Source: an uncultured Verrucomicrobiales bacterium (GTDB lineage: Bacteria; Verrucomicrobiota; Verrucomicrobiia; Verrucomicrobiales; Akkermansiaceae). Taken from it: a DNA stretch of 5,337 bases. Position 1 is the stretch's first letter. Each line of letters starts with the position of its first letter. The position numbers and the translations under genes are program-made. Of the stretch, positions 1-5,337 are shown in pieces. Location: assembly GCA_937952875.1 (NCBI GenBank), contig CALFDI010000048.1, positions 1 through 5,337 of the forward strand, given 5' to 3'. The notes beneath the pieces are model-generated. The model was not told the DNA's origin. It saw only the letters and a program-made list of their open reading frames with translations, and did not search any database.

Positions 1-105
1 TGTTTATAGTTTAAATGAATATTTTATTGTAAAAATAGTAGATTTTTAAGTTGTGTAAATGTGCAATTTAATTATTGTAATGGGTTTTCATTAGCCTATA
101 GAGAA
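1..105. other. AT-rich non-coding block upstream of guaB
   Basis: The first 80 bases hold only about 13 G or C, in contrast to roughly half in the genes that follow. No reading frame of useful length lies here on either strand. The 9-mer TTATTGTAA occurs twice, at 24-32 and 72-80, which may be chance in such biased sequence. The block probably serves as a promoter/UP-element region for the transcript described next, or as the 3' flank of a gene left of the window. Which of these applies cannot be decided from this window. Confidence 0.5.
75..102 (+). promoter_or_regulatory. Candidate sigma-70 type promoter
   Basis: A -35-like TTGTAA (75-80) and a -10-like TATAGA (97-102) are separated by 16 bases, each matching the consensus at four of six positions. 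AT-rich sequence lies just upstream. Transcription would start near 108-110 and run into the structured region and then guaB. A weaker alternative uses TTGTGT (51-56) with TATTGT (73-78). I saw no equally good promoter between the hairpin at 214-260 and the guaB start. The call rests on pattern only. Confidence 0.35.
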
Positions 106-136
106 TGAGTCTTGTTTCACTTAGCTGTGAAGGGTC

Positions 137-184
137 TGAGTGAATTAAGCAGGGCACAACAAAGCATCTGTGGTTGCTTACTCA
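137..184 (+). other. Long imperfect stem-loop in the pre-guaB region
   Basis: TGAG (137-140) pairs with CTCA (181-184), TAAGCA (146-151) with TGCTTA (175-180), and CACA (155-158) with TGTG (169-172), leaving a 10-base loop. There is a 5-base bulge on the 5' side and a small internal loop (GGG opposite GT). That is 14 Watson-Crick pairs stacked in register, more than expected by chance in 48 bases. No T-tract follows, so this is not itself a terminator. It is probably a structural element of the RNA that ends at 260. Confidence 0.4.
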
Positions 185-213
185 GTTCGTATGGACACGT
201 AAGGGTTGAACAC

Positions 214-260
214 AGGCCGGGCCGTTGTTTTCCTCGTGAACATCGGCCCGGTTTCTTTTT
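214..260 (+). terminator. Intrinsic terminator-like hairpin upstream of guaB
   Basis: CCGGGCCG (217-224) and CGGCCCGG (244-251) form a perfect 8-bp GC stem. The stem extends inward, past one mismatch, through TGTT (226-229) with AACA (239-242) and a T-G wobble, leaving a 7-base loop. It extends outward by two G-T wobbles and an A-T pair. The 3' arm runs directly into TTTCTTTTT (252-260). This is the form of a Rho-independent terminator on the plus strand. It lies about 145 bases before the guaB start, so it ends an upstream transcript or acts as an attenuator. Confidence 0.6.
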
Positions 261-404
261 ACCTAACAAGGTCCGTCCGATCAGGGGCATTTGCGTCTTA
301 TTAGCTACTTTTTCCGGTGAGACAGCTGTCCTAGCTTTTGAATCTTTTTTCTCAGCTGCAGAGTTCGGTCTTGATTTGTGAAGGCCGGATCATTTGACTC
401 CGCC
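261..404 (+). promoter_or_regulatory. guaB: guaB leader with two CAGCTG palindromes
   Basis: This untranslated stretch links the terminator-like hairpin to guaB. It holds a perfect 10-bp palindrome GACAGCTGTC (321-330) and a second CAGCTG core (353-358) exactly 30 bases further on, near three helical turns, so both could lie on one face of the DNA as an operator pair. AGCTA (303-307) can also pair with TAGCT (332-336). No convincing -35/-10 pair and no Shine-Dalgarno sequence at proper distance from the ATG at 405 was seen. Whether a repressor binds here is not known. Confidence 0.25.
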
Positions 405-1856
405 ATGGCAGAGATTTCTCTCGGACTTTCTTTTGATGACGTTCTTTTGGTTCCCCAGTTGAGCGAGGTTATTCCATCTGACGCCCAGCTTGGGACGTCT
501 CTTACTGATGGGATTGATTTAAATATCCCCGTTGTCTCTGCGGCTATGGATACCGTCTCTGAAACGGAATTAGCCATAGCTCTTGCTAGGGAAGGCGGTA
601 TTGGAGTGATTCATCGCGCTTGCTCTATATCTGAGCAGGCGGCAATGGTCGCCAAAGTAAAGCGCTCTGAGTCTATGGTGATTCACGATCCACTTGTCGT
701 TCGGAAGAATCAAACTGTGCGGGAAGTGCTAGATATCATGCAGCGTGAAGGCTTTTCAGGATTCCCTGTGGTCTCCGCTGATCAGAAGCTTGAAGGTATG
801 GTAACAGGGCGAGATGTCCGTCATATCGCAGATGAGAATAAGTTGGTGGCTGATGTGATGACTCCGATCGAGCGCCTTGTCACGGGTAGCCCTGATACGA
901 ACCCGCTCGAAGCTCGCGAAATTCTGTATACTAACCGTATTGAGAAGCTTCCACTCATCGATGAATCAGGTGTTCTCGTTGGACTGATCACAGGTGGAGA
1001 TATTGAAAAACGTATCACTTTTACAAATTCAGCCAAAGATCCCAATGGCCAGCTTAGATGTGGTGCCGCGGTGGGAGTGGGGCCTGACTTTATCGAGCGT
1101 GCTCAAGCGCTAATTTCAGCGGGAGCAGATGCCCTGTTCATCGATGCTGCTACAGGGCACACAACACGTGTGATGGAGGTGATCGAAAAGTTGCGCGAGT
1201 TATCAGATCGTCCAGTTATCGCTGGAAACGTAGTGACTGGAAAAGGGGCGTCGGACTTAATTGACGCTGGTGCGTCAGCCTTAAAGGTAGGCGTTGGTCC
1301 TGGATCGATCTGCACCACACGAGTGATCGCGGGCGTAGGTATGCCTCAGTTCACCGCGATTCAAAACGTAGCCGAAGTGGCGCGGCCACGAGGTGTCCGT
1401 GTGATAGCTGATGGAGGAATCCGCTATTCTGGAGACGTTGTGAAGGCTATTGCCGCGGGGGCAGATCTCGTCATGCTCGGGTCGATACTCGCAGGCACAC
1501 GTGAATCACCAGGCCAGACAGTCTTCTACCAAGGGCGTCGCTTTAAAAGCTATCGTGGTATGGGGTCTCTAGGTGCGATGGCTAAGGGCGCGCAAGATCG
1601 CTATAGTCAGAATTCTTCTGGAAAAATGGTGGCAGAAGGCGTGGAAGGACGCGTCGCCTATAAAGGCCCACTTACAGACGTTGTCTATCAACTGATGGGA
1701 GGCCTGAAGAGTGGTATGGGTTATGTAGGAGCTGCGACCTTAGCGGAGCTACGTAGAGCAGACTACGTCCGGATCACAGCTGGAGGTCTGCGTGAGTCAC
1801 ATGCGCATGACGTAGTGATCACAGAAGAGCCTACGAATTATCAACCTATTTCCTAA
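405..1856 (+). CDS. guaB: IMP dehydrogenase (inosine-5'-monophosphate dehydrogenase)
   Basis: GuaB catalyses the NAD-dependent oxidation of IMP to XMP, the committed cytosolic step of guanine nucleotide synthesis. From the ATG at 405 it has 483 residues, close to the usual 485-490. It opens with the family motif FDDVLLVP (10-17) and SAAMDTVSE (45-53). Two CBS domains follow, about residues 91-145 and 148-204, which in this family bind adenine/guanine nucleotides for allosteric control. The TIM-barrel then resumes. The active-site loop GPGSICTTR puts the catalytic Cys at 303. The phosphate-binding region is ADGGIR (335-340), and the mobile flap carries the Arg399-Tyr400 pair and EGVEGRV (411-417). 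The NAD-site segment reads DAATGHT (247-253) where DxAHGHS is more usual. The frame extends upstream to a GTG at 378 (492 residues), but the ATG gives the family-like N-terminus. Neither start has a good ribosome binding site. guaA follows after 20 bases, so the two are probably co-transcribed. Function is near certain; the start is less so. Confidence 0.96.
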   Translation: MAEISLGLSFDDVLLVPQLSEVIPSDAQLGTSLTDGIDLNIPVVSAAMDTVSETELAIALAREGGIGVIHRACSISEQAAMVAKVKRSESMVIHDPLVVRKNQTVREVLDIMQREGFSGFPVVSADQKLEGMVTGRDVRHIADENKLVADVMTPIERLVTGSPDTNPLEAREILYTNRIEKLPLIDESGVLVGLITGGDIEKRITFTNSAKDPNGQLRCGAAVGVGPDFIERAQALISAGADALFIDAATGHTTRVMEVIEKLRELSDRPVIAGNVVTGKGASDLIDAGASALKVGVGPGSICTTRVIAGVGMPQFTAIQNVAEVARPRGVRVIADGGIRYSGDVVKAIAAGADLVMLGSILAGTRESPGQTVFYQGRRFKSYRGMGSLGAMAKGAQDRYSQNSSGKMVAEGVEGRVAYKGPLTDVVYQLMGGLKSGMGYVGAATLAELRRADYVRITAGGLRESHAHDVVITEEPTNYQPIS

Positions 1857-1876
1857 TTTTTTAGTTATTCGCCATT

Positions 1877-3400
1877 ATGGAAGAAGAAAATCATGTCGCC
1901 GTTTTTGATTTCGGCTCTCAATATACTCAGCTCATCGTTCGCCGCGTGCGGGAGTTAGGCTTTTTTGCCAAGCTGTATGAGCCAGATGAGATTGGTGAAA
2001 TCGGCACCCCTGGAGCGATCATTCTCTCAGGTGGCCCTAAAAGCACTTCGGATGATGATGCGCCGGACATCGATTTTGAAGCGTTAAAAGGTTATGGCGT
2101 GCCGGTCCTAGGAGTCTGTTATGGGATGCAGCTCTTGAACATAAAGTTCGGCGGCAGTGTCAAAGCATCTAATCACCGTGAATACGGTGGTGCAGCCCTC
2201 CACGTGCAAGGAGATAGCCCTCTCTATTTCGGAGTGACTGATAAGTCTCAGGTCTGGATGAGTCATTCGGACACAGTGGAAGATCTCGGAGAGTCTGTTC
2301 AAGTCATCGCGACAAATCAGAAAGGCACACCCGTTTCTCTCTGCTGGAATGAGCTGTTCTACGGGATACAGTATCACCCAGAAGTGACGCATTCACATGA
2401 AGGTAACGTCATTTTAAGAAATTTCCTCGGTCTCGCGAAACAGCTTCAGCCATTCAAAATCGAAGACTTCAAACGGGATATGATCAATGGTATCCGCGAA
2501 CGCGTGGGTGATCGTCAGGTCGTCTGCGGGGTGTCAGGTGGCGTTGATTCCACAGTCTTGGCTGTTCTGCTTCAGGAAGCTGGAGTGAATGTCCGCGCGA
2601 TTTTTGTCGATAACGGCTTATTGAGAAAAGACGAGGCTCGTCAGGTGCAGGAGAACTTCGCTCGCATGAATGTGCCGATCGAAACTGTAGATGCGTCTGC
2701 TGAATTCCTTGCTGGTCTTGCAGGAAAAGATGATCCCGAAGAAAAGCGCAAGATCATCGGGAATCTTTTCATTAAGGTATTCTGGGATTCGGTAGGCGAT
2801 GCTGAGATGCTAGCTCAAGGAACCCTCTATCCAGACGTGATCGAGAGCGCTTCGAATGCGAAATCAAAAGCTTCAGTCATTAAGACTCATCACAATCGAG
2901 TTCCGAAAATACTAGAACTACAGGAACAAGGGAAAGTGTTAGAGCCTCTCGCAGAGCTCTTCAAAGATGAAGTTAGGGAGTTAGGCGCGGCGCTTGGAAT
3001 TGAGCCAGATATCTTAAATCGTCATCCATTCCCAGGTCCAGGTCTAGCAGTGCGTTGTCCTGGAGCTGTTGACCTCGAGCGTCTCGATATTATTCGTGAA
3101 TGCGATGCCATCTTTATTGGTAAGCTCAAAGAGCACGGGTGGTATGATAAAGTGTGGCAGGCCTATGCCGGACTTATTCCTGTGAAAACAGTAGGAGTGA
3201 AGGGCGACGAACGGAGCTATGAATGGGCGACAAATCTGCGAGCAGTGATTAGTGAAGACGCGATGACTGCCGAGTGGGTTGATCTACCAGCACAACTTCT
3301 ACGAGAAACTAGCCAAGATATTTTGAATCAAGTGTCAGGTATTAATCGAGTTCTCTATGATATCTCGACGAAGCCACCTGCAAGCATTGAGTGGGAGTAA
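1877..3400 (+). CDS. guaA: GMP synthase (glutamine-hydrolysing)
   Basis: GuaA converts XMP to GMP using ATP and ammonia released from glutamine, completing the pathway begun by GuaB. The 507 residues form the single-chain bacterial enzyme, at about its usual length. The N-terminal class I glutamine amidotransferase domain (about 6-190) begins with FDFGSQYTQLI. It carries the nucleophile Cys81 in GVCYGMQ and the His167-Glu169 partners in YHPEV. The ATP-pyrophosphatase domain starts near 195 and has the P-loop SGGVDS (220-225). The C-terminal dimerisation/XMP-binding domain includes RHPFPGPGL (382-390), KTVGVKGDERSYEW and the conserved ending PPASIEWE. All expected catalytic residues are present. 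The ATG at 1877 gives a natural N-terminus, but the 20 bases before it (T-rich, then GTTATTCGCCATT) hold no Shine-Dalgarno sequence. Tight spacing indicates an operon with guaB, perhaps with translational coupling. Two hairpins after the stop probably end the transcript. Confidence 0.97.
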   Translation: MEEENHVAVFDFGSQYTQLIVRRVRELGFFAKLYEPDEIGEIGTPGAIILSGGPKSTSDDDAPDIDFEALKGYGVPVLGVCYGMQLLNIKFGGSVKASNHREYGGAALHVQGDSPLYFGVTDKSQVWMSHSDTVEDLGESVQVIATNQKGTPVSLCWNELFYGIQYHPEVTHSHEGNVILRNFLGLAKQLQPFKIEDFKRDMINGIRERVGDRQVVCGVSGGVDSTVLAVLLQEAGVNVRAIFVDNGLLRKDEARQVQENFARMNVPIETVDASAEFLAGLAGKDDPEEKRKIIGNLFIKVFWDSVGDAEMLAQGTLYPDVIESASNAKSKASVIKTHHNRVPKILELQEQGKVLEPLAELFKDEVRELGAALGIEPDILNRHPFPGPGLAVRCPGAVDLERLDIIRECDAIFIGKLKEHGWYDKVWQAYAGLIPVKTVGVKGDERSYEWATNLRAVISEDAMTAEWVDLPAQLLRETSQDILNQVSGINRVLYDISTKPPASIEWE

Positions 3401-3414
3401 AGCCCTTGCGGACA

Positions 3415-3434
3415 AAAAACTCGGCTAAGTTTTT
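3415..3434. other. AT-rich hairpin just after guaA
   Basis: AAAAACT (3415-3421) and AGTTTTT (3428-3434) form a perfect 7-bp inverted repeat around a 6-base loop, 14 bases past the guaA stop. The stem is almost all A-T and therefore weak. It may act as an accessory pause or RNA-end-protecting element before the stronger hairpin at 3446-3483, or it may be chance. Confidence 0.25.
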
Positions 3435-3445
3435 ATCGTTACTAT

Positions 3446-3483
3446 AAAAAAAGTGCAGCTCTCAGTTGAGGCTGCATTTTTTT
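3446..3483. terminator. Bidirectional intrinsic terminator between guaA and the peptidase gene
   Basis: Seven A (3446-3452) are followed by TGCAGC (3454-3459), which pairs with GCTGCA (3471-3476). Inside, past one bulged T, CTC (3461-3463) pairs with GAG (3468-3470) around a 4-base AGTT loop. Seven T (3477-3483) follow. The flanking A and T tracts make it work as a Rho-independent terminator in both directions. It lies 45 bases after the guaA stop and 21 bases after the stop of the convergent minus-strand gene, so it probably serves both. Confidence 0.8.
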
Positions 3484-3504
3484 GTAATTATCAAGCTGGA
3501 AGAG

Positions 3505-5337
3505 TTAGTAGCTCATGACTTTTTCTAAGCTGATGCGTGTGGCCGTCCACATTCTATCTTGTCCTCCTTCATCGGAAAATTCCAGATTAAGTTCTCCATC
3601 AGTGACTTCAACATCGATTTCAATATAGGGGAATTCTCCTACAGCTGAATTTATCTGAGATGCGATTACTTGTCCTTCAGCTTTTACAGTCATTTTGTCA
3701 TGGGCGTAGCTACTATCTCCCAAGTTGATGATGAGGGCCCATATTCCATTGGAAACTTTATGGCTGAGTGTCGCCTTACCGGTGCTCCCGATGAGGTCTC
3801 TATTAATAGCGTTAAGACTCCCTTTTACACCTCTGTCTCGAGCTTGCACAGCTCGGTTCCATGAGACTTTACCTTTGGATTTTGGTGTAAGAGCTGTCCA
3901 GCCTTTCATTACACGTGATCCGACTGGGCCAAGATCATAGTTATATATTTCTTTCTTCGTGTTTGCGATATCTTGATTAGGCCCTTCTACATAAACGGCT
4001 CCCCAGTCTTTTAAGCCTGTAGAGTCAGATACGGTGTAGTGGAAAAAGTCTTTGCCACTAAATTGTTTTGGAGGTGTGTATGTGAGCTGCCTTCTCCCTC
4101 CAGGTCCGGGTGTCTTGGCGATGGAAATTTTTCCACCTCTCGCGCTGACAGTATCAAGGAGTTCGACATCTAACACATCGTTATTAGCATCGTAGTCATT
4201 TTTGATAACATCTATAGTAATTGCTCTGCCAGGTTTGGTTCTTGCGATGTCTCTGTAGCCGAAAGGTTTGACTCTTTTTGGATTTGGAACCAAGTCACCA
4301 TACTTACGTTTTCTCTGGCGTGCGTCGTAAACAGCTTGAGCCTCTTCTGTTGCGAGACGTCCGATGTTGCGATTGCTGCTGTTGTGCATGATGCTGATGT
4401 ATCGAGTGAACCCACCAACTTTGTGTGATCCTTTAGGATTACGAGGCTTGAATTCGTAGGAGAGTTTTTTTTCTGAGGAGTGGGGGAGGCTCCATGAATG
4501 GCCGACTTCGTGAGCAAGTGTGGCGTTAGCCCAGCTGGTTGCTCCTTTTCCCCCAGCTGTGGCGTAGCGATTTTCAGATCCTACGCTGTCGACGTATGCT
4601 AGGCCTGAAGGAGGGCTTTTGACATGATATACAGCGATGTCATGTGTGTTTCCCACAATGTTTGGATTGCTATTCCAGTATTTTTTGAAGGCAGCAAGGC
4701 TAACATCGGCGTTTTTAGCTAAACCAGTCGAAACGACTCGACTCCGAAGCGGATCTGTTGATGGATTTGTGCGTATAATAACAGTTCCGAGGCGATGCTT
4801 TATTCCAGCTGCATGAAGAAAGCGTGCATCGAGATTTGAGGCAATAGATTGGGCGGCCGCTTGAGCTTTCTTGATGTTTTTATTGTATGCGGTTGAAGAT
4901 TCGAAGGCTCTTGAGCCAATTTCGACGCCGATTTCATACTCCAAGACATCCATTTTTCTCTCAGGAGGTAATGTAGCAGATGAACGCTTCTTCTTCGTGC
5001 CCTGAGTGTTGATCAAGGTGCCTACAGTGATAGGCCCGGTGGAGGCGGCGATCATTTCACCAGTATCGTCAGAAGCGAATCCTTCAAAATCTGGGGTGTC
5101 TGCGTTCTCTAGATGGTCAACTATCTTCTGATGAGGAGCGTCTACATCTTCAGTGAAAATAGCGTGACGAGAGCGGTCTGAAGTGGGTTCGATTTGAATC
5201 GTCTCTAGGCCAGGTCGGATGATGCTAGCGATTAATCCATCCTCAGTGAGGAGCGCTGTAGCAGAATAAGTCGAGTGACCGAGAATGCCTCCGGTATACG
5301 AGCAGTCTGAGATTCCTTCGATCTGTTGGAGCGTTTC
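3505..5337 (-). CDS. Reprolysin-like (metzincin, M12-type) zinc metallopeptidase, N-terminus beyond the window
   Basis: The frame is open from the window edge, giving 610 visible residues. The first in-frame ATG (5053-5055) falls at residue 95, inside the protein, so the true start and any signal peptide lie outside. Residues 1 to about 120 resemble an M12B-type propeptide (YTGGILGHSTYSATALL, then LETIQIEP) and end in a basic KKKR (114-117) that could be a processing site. The catalytic domain (about 130-345) holds SGLAYV (244-249), the zinc motif HEVGHSWSLPH (276-286; His276, Glu277, His280, His286) and a Met-turn SIMHN with Met317. A Ser stands where metzincins usually have Gly (residue 283). 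Residues 374-452 match a Big_9/cadherin-like Ig fold (DVIKNDYDANNDVL, then TYTPPKQFSGKDFFHYTVSD). Residues 466-606 match a galactose-binding-like/CBM35-like module (RDRG, GDSSYAHDKM, DGELNLEFSD). The only visible cysteine is residue 12. The protein is probably secreted as a zymogen; its substrate is unknown. It is convergent with guaA and functionally unrelated. Confidence 0.85.
   Translation of the reverse strand, partial: ETLQQIEGISDCSYTGGILGHSTYSATALLTEDGLIASIIRPGLETIQIEPTSDRSRHAIFTEDVDAPHQKIVDHLENADTPDFEGFASDDTGEMIAASTGPITVGTLINTQGTKKKRSSATLPPERKMDVLEYEIGVEIGSRAFESSTAYNKNIKKAQAAAQSIASNLDARFLHAAGIKHRLGTVIIRTNPSTDPLRSRVVSTGLAKNADVSLAAFKKYWNSNPNIVGNTHDIAVYHVKSPPSGLAYVDSVGSENRYATAGGKGATSWANATLAHEVGHSWSLPHSSEKKLSYEFKPRNPKGSHKVGGFTRYISIMHNSSNRNIGRLATEEAQAVYDARQRKRKYGDLVPNPKRVKPFGYRDIARTKPGRAITIDVIKNDYDANNDVLDVELLDTVSARGGKISIAKTPGPGGRRQLTYTPPKQFSGKDFFHYTVSDSTGLKDWGAVYVEGPNQDIANTKKEIYNYDLGPVGSRVMKGWTALTPKSKGKVSWNRAVQARDRGVKGSLNAINRDLIGSTGKATLSHKVSNGIWALIINLGDSSYAHDKMTVKAEGQVIASQINSAVGEFPYIEIDVEVTDGELNLEFSDEGGQDRMWTATRISLEKVMSY

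Larger units (their letters stand above)
108..260 (+). ncRNA. Putative structured small RNA or guaB leader ending in a terminator
   Basis: Between the candidate promoter and the terminator-like hairpin lies about 150 bases with no convincing coding content but clear folding potential. There is a small hairpin (TTCAC 116-120 with GTGAA 127-131), a long one (137-184) and the GC-rich terminator hairpin (214-254). Bases 113-117 can also pair with 208-212, which would close the long hairpin into a multi-helix RNA. A promoter, structure and terminator in this order fit either an independent small RNA or an attenuated 5' leader of guaB. I checked for tRNA, tmRNA, SRP RNA and purine-riboswitch signatures and did not recognise any. 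A 6S-like RNA was considered, but the fit is poor. The boundaries are approximate. Confidence 0.3.

Noticed and set aside
108..260. 6S RNA, SRP RNA, tmRNA or purine riboswitch identity for the structured region
   Set aside because: I looked for the GGAAGCAGC-type SRP loop, the tRNA-like 3' end of tmRNA, the purine aptamer core and a 6S-type closing stem with central bubble. None fits well enough to name.
112..381. Plus-strand 89-codon frame starting with TTG in the guaB upstream region
   Set aside because: It runs straight through the GC hairpin and T-tract at 214-260, has no ribosome binding site and shows no recognisable protein features. The region reads better as RNA or leader.
305..577. 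Minus-strand 90-codon frame across the guaB start
   Set aside because: Antisense shadow of the conserved guaB N-terminus, with no motif of its own.
2108..2392. Minus-strand 94-codon frame inside guaA
   Set aside because: Lies entirely opposite the conserved glutamine amidotransferase domain; no supporting signals.
3670..3940. Two short plus-strand frames opposite the C-terminal part of the peptidase
   Set aside because: Shadows of the minus-strand gene; no ribosome binding site or recognisable product.
4212..4517. Minus-strand 101-codon frame overlapping the peptidase gene in another phase
   Set aside because: Same strand but out of phase with the zinc-motif-bearing frame; low-complexity Ser/Thr-rich product without domain features.
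1..5337. CRISPR array, insertion sequence, attachment site or phage module
   Set aside because: No regularly spaced direct repeats, transposase-like frame, terminal inverted repeats or tRNA-derived site was seen.

Overview
The window holds a conserved housekeeping pair for guanine nucleotide synthesis, followed in convergent orientation by a secreted-type zinc metallopeptidase that runs off the right edge. Codon content looks ordinary throughout, with GC by eye near one half in the genes. The peptidase combines a reprolysin-like catalytic domain, an Ig-like (Big_9/cadherin-like) domain and a lectin-like C-terminal domain. It contains no cysteine in its mature part. This mix, together with the lack of Shine-Dalgarno sequences before both gua genes, suggests a Gram-negative environmental bacterium of the Planctomycetota-Verrucomicrobiota kind, perhaps a marine Verrucomicrobiota. 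That assignment is inference from family knowledge and was not tested by any search.

Layout. Positions 1-404 contain no credible protein gene. They begin with a very AT-rich block (1 to about 105, about 16% GC in the first 80 bases) that carries a plausible sigma-70 type promoter. Next comes a stretch able to fold into a long hairpin (137-184), then a strong terminator-like hairpin with a T-tract (214-260), then a leader of about 145 bases with two CAGCTG palindromes. guaB (IMP dehydrogenase, best start 405) and guaA (GMP synthase, 1877) follow with a 20-base gap, very probably as one operon. An A-tract/stem/T-tract hairpin at 3446-3483 looks like a shared bidirectional terminator between guaA and the minus-strand peptidase gene (stop at 3505-3507). 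The peptidase frame is open from 3505 to the window end at 5337. Its first in-frame ATG (5053-5055) is therefore internal, and the visible 610 residues lack the true N-terminus.

How the genes work together. GuaB oxidises IMP to XMP and GuaA aminates XMP to GMP, so the plus-strand pair is the complete two-step branch from IMP to GMP. The peptidase has no evident link to purine metabolism. It is probably exported and acts on extracellular protein, perhaps held to polysaccharide by its C-terminal domain.

I found no mobile element, CRISPR array, tRNA or rRNA. I also found no clear sign of a new multi-gene system. The points most worth a second look are the structured, terminator-bearing region before guaB and the unusual peptidase.
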